Assembly (NCBI RefSeq): GCF_007097385.1 | Contig: NZ_VJZS01000015.1 | Location: forward strand, 17,100-81,099 | DNA: 64,000 bases | Direction: 5' to 3' | Source: Flavobacterium sp. ZT3R18 | Lineage (GTDB): Bacteria > Bacteroidota > Bacteroidia > Flavobacteriales > Flavobacteriaceae | In this document: one piece after another, positions 37,197 to 46,564 of the stretch | How the letters are laid out: the number at the start of each line of letters is the position of its first letter | How positions within the stretch are numbered: position 1 is the stretch's first letter | Translations under genes and position numbers: made by a program | Notes under the pieces: model-generated | Databases searched by the model: none | Seen by the model: the letters and a program-made list of their open reading frames with translations, nothing else | Told to the model about the DNA's origin: nothing

Positions 37197-37973
37197 CAAA
37201 TAATCCGATACGGAAACAGAATAGAAATCAAAAACCCGGGATTTTCTTTAAAACCGGAAGAGCAATTGGGAGAACCAGGATCTAAAAATAGAAACCCATT
37301 TATAGCATCAATATTTCACGAAACAAACCTTGCGGAAACAAAAGGAAGCGGAATTAGAACGATGAGAAACTTGATGGAGAAATCGTCATTGGCACCACCA
37401 ACTTTCGAAAGCGATCACACGGCAAATTTATTTACCACAAGATTATTGTTGCATCATTTTCTCAACGAAAGTGATTTACAATGGTTGAATACTTTTTGTA
37501 AATTTGACTTGAATACGGAACAAAAAAAAGGATTAATCTTTATTCGTGAAGCAGAAGCAATAGACAATTCTACTTACAGACAACTAAATGCATGTGATGT
37601 TTTAAAAGCAAGTAATGAATTAAGAAACCTACGGGACAAAGGACTTATAGAACAAAAAGGGAAAGGAAGAGCCACTTATTACATCACTGGAGATAATCTT
37701 AACACAGAACCTAATTTGCTTAACACAGAACCCCAATCACTAACACAGGAGTTACCTTCTGTGATAAGAGAACAAATAGAAAAGTTAGGTGTCAGAGAAA
37801 ATGACCCTAATAAAATTAAAGGTGTTATATATGAACTTTGCAAACATAAAAGTTATTCCGTTAAACAAATTGCTCTAATATTGAATAGGAACGAAAATTA
37901 TGTGTACAGAAATTATATCCTACCAATGAAAGAGGAAGGAAAACTGCAACACACAATCATTCTTTTTTACTAA
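37197..37973 (+). pseudogene. 5'-truncated AlbA-type (Schlafen-like) ATP-binding / winged-helix protein gene
   Basis: The frame reads IQIIRYGNRIEIKNPGFSLK, then NRNPFIASIFHETNLAETKGSGIRTM, which is the C-terminal half of the divergent AAA (AlbA_2-associated, HATPase-like) family of predicted transcriptional regulators. A winged-helix region (ASNELRNLRDKGLIEQKGKGRATYYI) and a second HTH-like tail (YSVKQIALILNRNENYVYRNYILPMKEEGKLQ) follow. The N-terminal AlbA domain is absent, and the sequence just upstream (37097-37196) carries stops in all useful frames, including a short frame MGNLEVKEKNIKIDHSK. An ATG-initiated remnant could still be translated from an internal start, but the family's usual N-terminus is missing. 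Confidence 0.65.
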
Positions 37974-38041
37974 AAAACACTTTTGTTTATAAGAATAGCA
38001 TCTGAACTCCTTGAATCGATTTTTCTCAATAGAATTATTGC

Positions 38042-38049
38042 TATTTTTG
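38042..38049 (+). promoter_or_regulatory. -7 box of the udk promoter
   Basis: TATTTTTG is a full TAnnTTTG match 26 bp before ATG 38075. No well-placed TTG was found at -33. Confidence 0.5.
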
Positions 38050-38074
38050 CATCATAAACAAACAAATCAATTTT

Positions 38075-38683
38075 ATGCTCATTATAGGAATTGCAGGAGG
38101 AACAGGATGTGGAAAAACAACAGTCGTTCATCAAATCATGAATGAATTACCCGAAGCGGAAGTTGGGATTATCTCTCAAGACTCCTATTATAAAGAAACC
38201 CATGACCTTAGCTACGAAGATCGTTCCAACATCAATTTTGACCATCCAAGAGCCATTGATTTTGAATTACTGGTAGAGCACCTCAAAGAATTGAAGGCCG
38301 GAAACATTGTAAATCAACCCGTCTATTCTTTTGTGCAACACAACAGAACCGATGATGTAGTTGTCACACATCCCAGAAAAGTAATGATTGTTGAAGGAAT
38401 ATTAATCCTAACAAATCCCGAATTAAGAAATCTTTTTGACATTAAAATATACGTGCATGCCGATTCAGACGAACGCTTAATTCGCCGCTTGAAAAGAGAC
38501 ATCGCCGAACGTGGTCGCGACATGAATGAAGTTTTAAACCGCTATCAACACACTTTAAAACCCATGCATGAGCAATTTATAGAACCTACAAAAGCATTTG
38601 CCGATATTATAATACCCAACGACAGATTCAATACCGTGGCTATAGATGTAGTTCGTGCCGTAATTAATCAACGTATTTTATAA
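38075..38683 (+). CDS. udk: Uridine kinase
   Basis: The protein has 202 residues. The P-loop is GGTGCGKTT (8-16). Other typical elements are ISQDSYY, NFDHPRAIDFELL, QPVYSFVQHNR (the uridine-binding region), VEGILIL and the LID-like RLIRRLKRDIAERGRD. It phosphorylates uridine and cytidine in pyrimidine salvage, in the cytoplasm. Length matches the family (about 200-215). Downstream, 122 bp separate it from the FtsB-like gene, a common order in Flavobacteriaceae. Confidence 0.95.
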   Translation: MLIIGIAGGTGCGKTTVVHQIMNELPEAEVGIISQDSYYKETHDLSYEDRSNINFDHPRAIDFELLVEHLKELKAGNIVNQPVYSFVQHNRTDDVVVTHPRKVMIVEGILILTNPELRNLFDIKIYVHADSDERLIRRLKRDIAERGRDMNEVLNRYQHTLKPMHEQFIEPTKAFADIIIPNDRFNTVAIDVVRAVINQRIL

Positions 38684-38805
38684 TTTTGTTGTAATTTTAT
38701 TGCGGATTCAAAACACAACAATTCTTTGATTTTAACATTAAAAGATAAAGAATTACAACTAAAAACAGAGACTTTTCCATTAAAAAATAGGTAAAAAACA
38801 CCCCA

Positions 38806-39129
38806 ATGAAAAATCCTTATAAAGACAAAACTTGGTTTAAACTTTTAAGCAACAAGTACGTTTGGGTCTCACTATCTTTCTTGACTTGGATGGTCTTTCT
38901 AGACAACTATTCTTATTTTGAACATCGTTTTTTAAACAAACAAATAGAGGAACTAGAAGACAATGCGACTTATTACCAAGGCGAAATAGAAAAAGATGAA
39001 GAGCACATCAAGCAATTGAAAAACCCTTTGCAAATCGAAAAGTATGCTCGTGAAAAATACTATATGAAAAAAGATAGTGAAGATATTTACATCATCGAAT
39101 TTGAAGGTGATACTGTTAAAAAGAAATAA
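38806..39129 (+). CDS. FtsB/DivIC-type septum formation initiator
   Basis: The protein has 107 residues with one N-terminal transmembrane segment (YVWVSLSFLTWMVFLDNY) followed by a coiled coil (LNKQIEELEDNATYYQGEIEKDEEHIKQL) and the conserved end LKNPLQIEKYAREKYYMKKDSEDIYII. This is the FtsB/DivIC layout. It should join the FtsQLB-type cell-division complex in the inner membrane. It lies 38 bp before the methylmalonyl-CoA mutase small subunit gene. Confidence 0.9.
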   Translation: MKNPYKDKTWFKLLSNKYVWVSLSFLTWMVFLDNYSYFEHRFLNKQIEELEDNATYYQGEIEKDEEHIKQLKNPLQIEKYAREKYYMKKDSEDIYIIEFEGDTVKKK

Positions 39130-39167
39130 TCGTTAAGTATTACAATCAAAACTAATTACAATTAAAA

Positions 39168-40532
39168 ATGGCTAAGAACTTATTCGACGATTTCAGCCCT
39201 GTTTCTGCGAAACTTTGGAAACAAAAAATTCAATTTGAACTCAAAGGAGCCGACTATAATGAAACCCTGATTTGGAATTCTCCGGAGGATATCAAAGTAA
39301 AACCATTTTACGACAAAGAGGATTTTACTAAAAAATATCCCGTTTCCACAAAAGCTTCGCAATTTAAAATTTGCCAAAACATCTTTGTTTTTGATGTAGA
39401 GAAATCGGTCGAAAAAGCGTTGGATGCTATAAATCGTGGTGCCGAAAGTCTTCGCTTTACTATTCAAGATGACACCATTGCTATTGCAAAACTGTTAGAA
39501 AAATTGCCTTTAGACAAAGTTACCACTTACTTTAATTTCAATTTTATTTCAATCGATTTCGTAAAGACTATTGATGCTATTGCAAAAGAAAAAAAAGCGA
39601 CTATCTATTGTAATATAGATCCAATAGGACAATTGGCCAAAGACGGAAATTGGTTTGTGACCAATGAGAAAAATAATTTTGATACGCTAAACACACTATC
39701 AAAAGAAGCTCCAGCTCTTTCGATTATCAGCATAAATAGTGGTTTGTATCAAAATGCCGGTGCCAATATGGCACAGCAAATCGCTTATAGTGTAGCACAC
39801 GCCAATGAATATTTTAACCGAATAACGGATATCAATCAACCAATTGTATTTCAAGTTTCGGTAGGAACCAATTATTTTTTCGAAATCGCAAAACTACGTG
39901 CTTTACGAATCCTTTTTAATACAATAGCACAAGAATACAATCACAATCAAGATTGCCATTTGCTGGTTACTCCAACAAAACGTAACAAAACCATCTACGA
40001 TTATAATGTAAACATGCTTCGTACCACTACCGAATGCATGAGTGCCGTTCTTGGAGGTGCTGACGCCATTGCCAATTTACCGTATGATACCTTGTACCAC
40101 AAAGACAATGAATTTGGCGACAGAATTGCCAGAAATCAATTGTTGATTCTAAAAGAGGAAAGCTATTTTGATAAAGTAGATAATCCTGCTGACGGCAGTT
40201 ATTATATCGAAAGCTTAACGAATCAATTGGCCGAAAAAGCATTAGTATTATTCAAAGACATTGAAGCCAATGGAGGTTTTCTTAAACAACTGAATGAAGG
40301 GATTATCAAAAGAAAAATCCAAGAAAGCGCCGATGCCGAACAAGCTTTATTTGATTCCGGAAAAGAACCACTATTAGGTACCAATAAGTATCCCAACAAA
40401 AATGACAAAATGAAACAGGACTTAGAATTGTTTCCTTTTGTAAAAGTAAAACCCAGAAAAACTTTGATCACTCCAATAATTGAAAAACGATTGGCCGAGA
40501 AATTGGAACAGGAACGACTTTTGGAAGAGTAA
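39168..40532 (+). CDS. mutA: Methylmalonyl-CoA mutase small (beta) subunit
   Basis: The protein has 454 residues and resembles the TIM-barrel part of the large subunit (FSPVSAKLWKQKIQFELKGADYNETLIWNSPEDIKVKPFY; TTTECMSAVLGGADAIANLPYD; NPADGSYYIESLTNQLAEKAL). It lacks a B12-binding domain, as expected for this subunit. The heterodimer interconverts succinyl-CoA and methylmalonyl-CoA. Its partner subunit lies at 41154, separated by a toxin-antitoxin pair, whereas in related bacteria the two are usually adjacent. Confidence 0.93.
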   Translation: MAKNLFDDFSPVSAKLWKQKIQFELKGADYNETLIWNSPEDIKVKPFYDKEDFTKKYPVSTKASQFKICQNIFVFDVEKSVEKALDAINRGAESLRFTIQDDTIAIAKLLEKLPLDKVTTYFNFNFISIDFVKTIDAIAKEKKATIYCNIDPIGQLAKDGNWFVTNEKNNFDTLNTLSKEAPALSIISINSGLYQNAGANMAQQIAYSVAHANEYFNRITDINQPIVFQVSVGTNYFFEIAKLRALRILFNTIAQEYNHNQDCHLLVTPTKRNKTIYDYNVNMLRTTTECMSAVLGGADAIANLPYDTLYHKDNEFGDRIARNQLLILKEESYFDKVDNPADGSYYIESLTNQLAEKALVLFKDIEANGGFLKQLNEGIIKRKIQESADAEQALFDSGKEPLLGTNKYPNKNDKMKQDLELFPFVKVKPRKTLITPIIEKRLAEKLEQERLLEE

Positions 40533-40599
40533 TCTGCTGTCGGTTTTAGTATTTAATATAAAAGCATAAAAAACTATCTTTACAGTATAAAAAAGCATC

Positions 40600-40836
40600 A
40601 TGGAAGCAATTAGACAAATAGTTACCGTAAAAAACCACCAGATCAATATCACTTTACCTATTGATTTTATTGCTGATGAAGTAGAAGTTATCATTTTACC
40701 AACCGAAAAAAAAGAAATTATTATTCCGGAATGGCAAATAAATGAAGTTAGAGAAAGAACAAGCGAATATTTAAAAGACCCATCTACTGCCCAAGACTTT
40801 TTTGAAGCTATGAAAGAAATTGAAGATGAATTATAG
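40600..40836 (+). CDS. Putative antitoxin of a RelE/ParE-type pair
   Basis: The protein has 78 residues. The N-terminal part (MEAIRQIVTVKNHQINITLP followed by DFIADEVEVIILP) looks like an AbrB/RelB-like beta module, and the C-terminal part ([34 protein letters not shown]) is helical and acidic, as expected for toxin neutralisation. A weak -7-like TATCTTTA (40575-40582) lies just before it, so the pair may be expressed independently of mutAB. The stop overlaps the toxin start by 11 bp. Confidence 0.8.
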   Translation: MEAIRQIVTVKNHQINITLPIDFIADEVEVIILPTEKKEIIIPEWQINEVRERTSEYLKDPSTAQDFFEAMKEIEDEL

Positions 40837-41122
40837 TTTAAAAATTCTTGCAGTCTCAAAACAGGATATTAAGGAAATTGCACTTTGGTATGGAGGTAAA
40901 CAAAGTAATTTGGAAAAAAAATTTATTAATGCTGTAAAAAAAGAGGTCAGTATTATCCATAAAAACCCTTTTTTATACCAAATTCGATATGATGATGTTA
41001 GAATTGCATTTACAGCAACATTTCCATATTCAATTCATTTTACAATTTATCAAACTACAATTGTCATAAAGGCCGTTTATCATACTTCCAGAAATTCTAA
41101 AATTTGGGTTAATCAAGATTAA
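40826..41122 (+). CDS. RelE/ParE-family toxin
   Basis: The protein has 98 residues from ATG 40826, which overlaps the antitoxin stop; a TTG at 40820 is in frame but less likely. Typical ParE/RelE features are [65 protein letters not shown] and the C-terminal [15 protein letters not shown] (basic, near the end). It should act on mRNA or gyrase; which one cannot be told. It ends 31 bp before mutB. Confidence 0.88.
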   Translation: MNYSLKILAVSKQDIKEIALWYGGKQSNLEKKFINAVKKEVSIIHKNPFLYQIRYDDVRIAFTATFPYSIHFTIYQTTIVIKAVYHTSRNSKIWVNQD

Positions 41123-41153
41123 TTATGGTAATATAATTCCCATTGCAAAAAAA

Positions 41154-43283
41154 ATGAAAAGAAAAGATCTACAACACATAACACTTGGAAATTCCAACAA
41201 CTTGGAAACTGCTCCCTTAAACTCGGAACAAAATTTTCAAACTGCAGAAGGAATTGAACTCCACAAAACCTATACTGAAAAAGACATCGAAACGATCGAG
41301 CATCTTGATTTCGGAGCCGGTTTTGCACCAAATTTGCGTGGGCCTTACGCTACTATGTACGTGCGTAGACCTTGGACAATACGTCAATATGCCGGATTCT
41401 CTACAGCCGAAGAAAGTAATGCTTTTTATAGACGGAATCTAGCGGCTGGTCAAAAAGGACTTTCTATCGCTTTTGATTTACCCACACACAGGGGTTACGA
41501 CTCTGATCATGAACGAGTTGTAGGAGATGTCGGAAAAGCAGGAGTAGCCATAGACTCTGTTGAAGATATGAAAGTATTGTTTAATCAGATTCCACTTGAC
41601 GAAATGTCGGTTTCTATGACTATGAATGGTGCCGTTTTGCCTATTATGGCTTTTTATATTGTTGCAGCTGAAGAACAAGGAGTAAAACCCGAACAACTTT
41701 CAGGAACTATTCAAAATGACATCTTGAAAGAGTTTATGGTACGTAATACCTATATCTATCCACCTACTCCATCGATGAAAATCATCGCCGATATATTCGA
41801 ATTTACCAGCAATAAAATGCCGAAATTCAACTCCATTTCCATCTCAGGATATCACATGCAAGAAGCCGGAGCCACTGCTGATATCGAATTGGCCTACACC
41901 CTTGCCGATGGATTAGAATACATTAGAACGGGATTGGCAACCGGAATGAAAATAGATGATTTTGCGCCTCGCCTATCCTTTTTCTGGGCCATTGGGATGA
42001 ACCATTTTATGGAAATTGCCAAAATGAGAGCTGGCAGAATGATTTGGGCCAAACTGGTAAAACAATTCAACCCAACAGATGATAAATCATTGGCACTTAG
42101 AACCCATTGCCAAACATCGGGCTGGAGTTTAACAGAACAGGATCCATTCAATAATGTGGCTCGTACGTGCATCGAAGCAACTGCCGCAGCCTTTGGAGGA
42201 ACACAATCTTTACATACCAACGCGCTAGACGAAGCAATAGCTTTGCCTACCGATTTTTCGGCTCGAATTGCCAGAAATACCCAAATCTATTTGCAGGAAG
42301 AAACCAAAATCACCAAAACAGTAGATCCTTGGGCAGGTAGTTATTATGTTGAAAGCTTAACCAAAGAAATAGCCGATAAGGCATGGAAACTCATTGAAGA
42401 AGTAGAAGAATTAGGCGGAATGACCAAAGCCATTGAAACCGGAATTCCAAAGATTCGAATTGAGGAAGCGGCAGCCCGCAAACAGGCCCGAATCGATAGC
42501 AGTCAGGACATCATTGTAGGAGTCAACAAATACCGTTTAGAGAAAGAAGATCCTTTGCAAATTCTCGATGTTGACAATCAGATGGTTCGACTACAACAAC
42601 TCGAACAACTTGATCGAATTAAAGCAACTAGAGACTCTGACAAAGTTCAGGCATCACTCCAGAAATTAACACTTTGCGCGCAAACAGGAGAAGGGAACTT
42701 GTTGGAATTTGCCGTTGAAGCTGCGAGAAATCGCTGTACATTAGGAGAAATTAGCGATGCATTAGAAACCATATTCGGTAGGTATAAAGCACAAATTAAA
42801 TCTTTTAGCGGTGTGTATAGCAAAGAAATGAAAGACGACAAAAGCTTTGAAAAAGCAAAACAACTAGCAGACGCCTTTGCCAAACAAGAAGGACGTCGAC
42901 CAAGAATTATGATTGCCAAAATGGGACAAGACGGTCACGACCGTGGTGCCAAGGTGGTGGCTACTGGCTATGCCGATGTAGGTTTTGATGTGGATATTGG
43001 TCCTCTTTTTCAAACTCCTGCCGAAGCGGCCAAACAAGCTGTAGAAAATGATGTCCACATTTTAGGAGTTTCTTCACTCGCCGCAGGTCATAAAACATTG
43101 GTTCCCCAAGTAATCGAAGAACTAAAAAAATACGGCAGAGAAGATATTATGGTCATTGTTGGCGGAGTAATCCCTGCGCAAGATTATCAGTTTCTATTTG
43201 ATGCTGGTGCAGCGGCTGTTTTTGGACCTGGAACAAAAATAAGTGAGGCCGCCATCAAAATATTAGAAATTTTAATTGATTAA
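41154..43283 (+). CDS. mutB: Methylmalonyl-CoA mutase large (alpha) subunit, B12-binding
   Basis: The protein has 709 residues. The catalytic TIM barrel contains [35 protein letters not shown] and the GYHMQEAGA block. The C-terminal cobalamin domain carries DGHDRGAK, giving the DxHxxG motif (D593, H595, G598; H595 is the expected lower cobalt ligand). Length is typical (about 710-730). It works with the small subunit at 39168 in propionate/succinate metabolism. No meaB chaperone gene or B12 riboswitch was seen nearby. Confidence 0.96.
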   Translation: MKRKDLQHITLGNSNNLETAPLNSEQNFQTAEGIELHKTYTEKDIETIEHLDFGAGFAPNLRGPYATMYVRRPWTIRQYAGFSTAEESNAFYRRNLAAGQKGLSIAFDLPTHRGYDSDHERVVGDVGKAGVAIDSVEDMKVLFNQIPLDEMSVSMTMNGAVLPIMAFYIVAAEEQGVKPEQLSGTIQNDILKEFMVRNTYIYPPTPSMKIIADIFEFTSNKMPKFNSISISGYHMQEAGATADIELAYTLADGLEYIRTGLATGMKIDDFAPRLSFFWAIGMNHFMEIAKMRAGRMIWAKLVKQFNPTDDKSLALRTHCQTSGWSLTEQDPFNNVARTCIEATAAAFGGTQSLHTNALDEAIALPTDFSARIARNTQIYLQEETKITKTVDPWAGSYYVESLTKEIADKAWKLIEEVEELGGMTKAIETGIPKIRIEEAAARKQARIDSSQDIIVGVNKYRLEKEDPLQILDVDNQMVRLQQLEQLDRIKATRDSDKVQASLQKLTLCAQTGEGNLLEFAVEAARNRCTLGEISDALETIFGRYKAQIKSFSGVYSKEMKDDKSFEKAKQLADAFAKQEGRRPRIMIAKMGQDGHDRGAKVVATGYADVGFDVDIGPLFQTPAEAAKQAVENDVHILGVSSLAAGHKTLVPQVIEELKKYGREDIMVIVGGVIPAQDYQFLFDAGAAAVFGPGTKISEAAIKILEILID

Positions 43284-43712
43284 TAGCATTTGATTTAGAG
43301 CTGAATTTACTAAGATTTTAAAAATTAGACCCTGCAAATCCCCCCCTAAAACTATCGATAACTATTCACTGGCTCTATAAAAAAGTGAATAGTTACTCGA
43401 TTTAGACCACTACTTTACATTCTATTTCATCCAATATAGAGTGTCACTTTTTCATGTTTGACATAGTCCTATTATACTTTGTAATTAAATTGTATTACGA
43501 CTCACTATCTGAATAAAAAAACGAAGTAAAAAACCCTCTTAAATTAACAGTGATTAAGTAAATCATTAACACTCAGTGCTTTATAATTGCATTAATTTTA
43601 TAGCTGGTATTTAAAATAAGTAAAAATAACAAGAAGGGGAAGCAATTACAAAAACCTTAGTGTTTATTTTAAACCTAAATTTTCAAAATAATATTAATTA
43701 AAAAAAAATATT
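43284..43712. other. Spacer after mutB
   Basis: About 430 bp with no supported gene. It contains an inverted repeat (43354-43399, arms AACTATTCACT and AGTGAATAGTT) and a 13-bp match to the T7 RNA polymerase promoter core (43493-43510). The 20-codon frame at 43454 is not supported. Confidence 0.5.
43354..43399. repeat. Inverted repeat after mutB
   Basis: Arms AACTATTCACT (43360-43370) and AGTGAATAGTT (43384-43394) with partial extension (TCGAT / ATCGA-like) on both sides. A terminator role for mutB is possible, but there is no T run after the stem. Confidence 0.5.
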
Positions 43713-44249
43713 ATGAAATTATTTATCATTATTGTGCTGTTTTTAGGAATGTACAATACTTCTTATTCTCAGAATAAGAACAACGGAGGGAACGATGAGG
43801 GCACAATGAAATCCATAGACCTACCAGAGATCGTAATTAAAAATGCAGGAAAAGATTTTTCATTTTACCTACCCGATAAAAATCCAGACCCAAGTGTAAA
43901 AAAACTTCAAAGCGAATTTATTGCCTATAATTTAGGAAAAGACTATGAAGGTTTCGAGAATTATCTTGTTATTCTAGAAGGAGAAAAAGGAATTTTATCC
44001 GCTACTTATGATTCAAATGGAAAACTCACTAGCGTTGTTGAAAAATACGACAATGTACAATTACCTGCACCTGTCATTTATTCCATCTACAAAGCGTACC
44101 CAGGTTGGCAAATTGTAAATGACAAGTTTCTTTACACCCAAGAGAATGGGGATGTAACAAAAAAAGAATACAATTTAAAACTCAAAAAAGACAAAGAAAC
44201 AATTAAATTAAAAGTAAATCCGCAAGGAGAAATTATAGCTAAAAGCTAA
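43713..44249 (+). CDS. Secreted PepSY-like beta-lactamase-inhibitor-fold protein
   Basis: The protein has 178 residues with a signal peptide (MKLFIIIVLFLGMYNTSYSQ). The mature part shows features of the PepSY-like fold: GKLTSVVEKYDNVQLPAPVIYSIYKAYPGWQIVNDKFLY and a last strand QGEIIAKS. Such proteins are common periplasmic proteins of Flavobacteriaceae, of unknown function. A strong bidirectional terminator follows at once. It stands alone, convergent with the lysozyme-like gene. Confidence 0.7.
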   Translation: MKLFIIIVLFLGMYNTSYSQNKNNGGNDEGTMKSIDLPEIVIKNAGKDFSFYLPDKNPDPSVKKLQSEFIAYNLGKDYEGFENYLVILEGEKGILSATYDSNGKLTSVVEKYDNVQLPAPVIYSIYKAYPGWQIVNDKFLYTQENGDVTKKEYNLKLKKDKETIKLKVNPQGEIIAKS

Positions 44250-44259
44250 ACAAAAAAAT

Positions 44260-44295
44260 AAGAGGCCGTTTGGAATTAATTTCAAACCGCCTCTT
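44260..44295. terminator. Bidirectional terminator between convergent genes
   Basis: Arms AAGAGGC-C-GTTTG and CAAAC-C-GCCTCTT around a 10-base loop, between the PepSY-like (plus) and lysozyme-like (minus) genes. Confidence 0.75.
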
Positions 44296-44322
44296 ACTAA
44301 TAAAATTGAGATTCAAGAAAAT

Positions 44323-44958
44323 TTAAATTACACTTGCAGAGCTGTCAGCAATAATAAAGGACGTATCATACCCTCCAAATTTCTTTAGATAACTTCTTAA
44401 CGAAGTTCCATAAGCATCTTTGAAATAACGCTTCCCTTTATATCTAAAATATTTTTTTACTGATCCTACACCGCCAAGATGCGCTGCTGCCAAAATACCA
44501 GATTCCGTAATCCTAATTCCGTTTATAACGGCACCTTCATACTTCTCTATGACATCTCTTAACTCCCATTTATTTTTAGACAAAAGGGCAATAAAAGCTT
44601 TTTCTTGCATTCTGGGACTGTTTAGGAAAGCGTTTCTATTGTGGATTCCAATAGTTTTTAACGTTTCTATACCAAATTGGTATTTTCCTAAATAGCCGAG
44701 GGAATTAATTTTTTTGTATTTTCCTTGTGACTCTTTGAAGCCGATTGCTTCTTTATAACCAATAAAAAAAGTTCCAGTATAGGGAATCTCAGAATTGGTA
44801 TAATCGTCAACATTTAATGATGGTAGTAAGTAGGATGAATCATCTGCTTCGTGAATTAGAAACCATGGGGTTGATTCTAATTTAGAGGGTTTAAAACCGG
44901 AGCTTAAAAAAGCTACAACAACAATCAAACTTGCGCAATAATACCATTTTTTTATCAT
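44323..44958 (-). CDS. Secreted lysozyme-like / peptidoglycan-associated protein
   Basis: The protein has 211 residues from ATG 44958. This start was chosen over ATG 45006 because it places a signal peptide (MIKKWYYCASLIVVVAFLSS) at the N-terminus. The region GFKESQGKYKKINSLGYLGKYQFGIETLKTIGIHN with a Glu before SQGKY resembles goose-type/transglycosylase folds (ESxGxY...GKYQFG). GILAAAHLGGVGSVKKYFR also fits. It probably cuts or binds cell-wall glycan in the periplasm. The Glu in FKESQGK is the likely catalytic residue by analogy. Confidence 0.65.
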   Translation of the reverse strand: MIKKWYYCASLIVVVAFLSSGFKPSKLESTPWFLIHEADDSSYLLPSLNVDDYTNSEIPYTGTFFIGYKEAIGFKESQGKYKKINSLGYLGKYQFGIETLKTIGIHNRNAFLNSPRMQEKAFIALLSKNKWELRDVIEKYEGAVINGIRITESGILAAAHLGGVGSVKKYFRYKGKRYFKDAYGTSLRSYLKKFGGYDTSFIIADSSASVI

Positions 44959-45310
44959 AATTTGGATTTCTTCAAAACGCTGTCCCGTTATGAAATTTCT
45001 ACGCACAAAGATACAACTTAAAAAATAAAGCTGAAAATCAACACTTTAAACTTAGCGATATTTGAAAGATAAAACCCTTAAGTTCCTAGTAGTACGGGCA
45101 TTCCAGTTTTGAAAAAAAATAGAAATAAACAAAAAACCTGTAAATAAACAGCCTAAATAAATCAGTTTATTCGTATTTAAAAAAAGTAAAAACGTCTAGA
45201 AAAGCAGAAATCAAGGATATCTGATCGCCAATTCCCTATTTTACAATATCGTTTCAAACAAAAACACACTATTTATCTATCAAAATTTCGCTATTTAGGC
45301 ATGACCACAA

Positions 45311-45328
45311 TCCCGATAACTATCGGGA
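45311..45328. repeat. CCCGATA/TATCGGG palindrome
   Basis: TCCCGATA, loop AC, TATCGGGA, a perfect 8-bp palindrome. A close relative, CCCGAAAGCTTTCGGG, lies at about 47205-47221 and a half-site TCCCGATA at 51739-51746. I take these as one dispersed short palindrome family. Confidence 0.55.
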
Positions 45329-45364
45329 GAGCTGTCCCTCATGCAATCTCATTTTCATAAAACC

Positions 45365-45395
45365 ATTGTTGGTTACATTTAATTTGACCAACAAT
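45365..45395 (-). terminator. Hairpin downstream of mltG
   Basis: ATTGTTGGT (45365-45373) pairs with ACCAACAAT (45387-45395). On the minus strand it is followed by a weak T-rich stretch. It may be a second terminator after the one at 45401-45440. Confidence 0.4.
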
Positions 45396-45400
45396 AAAAC

Positions 45401-45440
45401 AAAAAAAAACTTCAAAACTGTTACTAAACAATTTTGAAGC
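45401..45440 (-). terminator. Rho-independent terminator of mltG
   Basis: On the minus strand CTTCAAAA and TTTTGAAG form the stem (45439-45432 with 45417-45410) and are followed by nine Ts. It lies 29 bp after the mltG stop. Confidence 0.7.
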
Positions 45441-45468
45441 TTTAAAAAAACCCGTCAATACTAAAACA

Positions 45469-46509
45469 CTAACGTTGAACTCCTTGGCTATTAATCCAAT
45501 CCGAGTATTTTTTGGCATTACTATTATGCTCTGGCAAAGTAGCCGCAAATTCATGATACCCGAAACGATCTACACTTGCACAGAAATAGATGTAATTATG
45601 CTTTTCAGGATTCAAAACCGCTTCTAGTGCCGTAATATCAGGCATAGCAATTGGACCTGGAGGAAGACCTATATTTACATACGTATTATAAGGATGACTC
45701 ATAATCAGATCATTATAGAAAACTCTTTTAATAACTTGATTAAAATCATTCGATTTCTTTTTCATAGCAAAAATAACTGTTGGATCAGCTTGCAAGGGCA
45801 TTTCAAGTCTCAATCGATTCAAATAAACTCCCGCTATTCTTGGTCTTTCATCTTTTTTAACTGATTCTTTATGTACAATCGATGCCAAAATTGTAGCTTG
45901 AATAGGTGTTAAACCTTGTGCAGCTGCTTTGGCCGTGCGTGCTGCATTCCAAAAATTTCGGTATTCTTTAATCATTTTATCTCGAAACTTCTCCGCAGAA
46001 GTGTTCCAATAAATATCATACGTATTTGGGATAAACATTACCAAAACATTTTCTTCGTTAAATCCGTTTTCTTTCAAAAAAACAGAATCTTTAAACGTAT
46101 TCAACAATTCCAAACTATCCGGTTCTATTTGAGAACCAACACGTCCGGCAAAATTTTCTAAACGCTCTTGATTGTTAAAAGCTAAACTTACGGGATCATT
46201 AATTCGCATAGTTCTAACCAAATCATAACTGCTCATTCCTTTTTTAAACAAAAATCGCCCTGACTTTACGTTTTCGGGATAGCTAGTTTTTCCAGCAACC
46301 ATTTCAAAACGATCCATATTTTTCACATACGGAGCAATTATTTTCTTTACCTGCTCATAATCCGAGTCCGTTGGTACATAGACATATACCTCTTTTTCGG
46401 CAAATTTTGTGTTGTCACTAAAAATTTGTGTCATCAAAACAAAACCGTAAACGATTAAAACGGATACAATTACTACAGCCCCTACGGATACTATTTTCTT
46501 TACGTTCAA
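45469..46509 (-). CDS. mltG: Endolytic transglycosylase MltG (YceG-like)
   Basis: The protein has 346 residues. An N-terminal transmembrane helix (VSVGAVVIVSVLIVYGFVLM) is followed by a LysM-like part and the YceG catalytic domain with TILASIVHKESVKKDERPRIAGVYLNRLRLEMPLQADPTVIFAM. E215 in HKES is the expected catalytic Glu; the following YNTYVNIGLPPGPIAMPDITALEAVLNP block is highly conserved. It cleaves nascent glycan strands in the periplasm. It is the last gene of a minus-strand dapF-GNAT-mltG group. Confidence 0.95.
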   Translation of the reverse strand: MNVKKIVSVGAVVIVSVLIVYGFVLMTQIFSDNTKFAEKEVYVYVPTDSDYEQVKKIIAPYVKNMDRFEMVAGKTSYPENVKSGRFLFKKGMSSYDLVRTMRINDPVSLAFNNQERLENFAGRVGSQIEPDSLELLNTFKDSVFLKENGFNEENVLVMFIPNTYDIYWNTSAEKFRDKMIKEYRNFWNAARTAKAAAQGLTPIQATILASIVHKESVKKDERPRIAGVYLNRLRLEMPLQADPTVIFAMKKKSNDFNQVIKRVFYNDLIMSHPYNTYVNIGLPPGPIAMPDITALEAVLNPEKHNYIYFCASVDRFGYHEFAATLPEHNSNAKKYSDWINSQGVQR

Positions 46510-46564
46510 AATATATTAAATTTAAAATTGTTTCTAATTCATCCCGAAAATTATCTGGACTTAT

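Larger units (their letters stand above)
44959..45468. other. Spacer upstream of the lysozyme-like gene and downstream of mltG
   Basis: About 500 bp without a supported gene. It holds the palindrome at 45311-45328 and two hairpins (45365-45395, 45401-45440) that probably end the mltG transcript. The rest is AT-rich and otherwise featureless. Confidence 0.5.

Noticed and set aside
40422..40859. 145-codon minus-strand open frame
   Set aside because: Antisense to mutA end and the toxin-antitoxin pair.
42864..43058. Minus-strand frame within mutB
   Set aside because: Shadow of the B12-binding domain.
45339..45554. 71-codon minus-strand open frame across the mltG end
   Set aside because: Overlaps the mltG C-terminus and its terminator.
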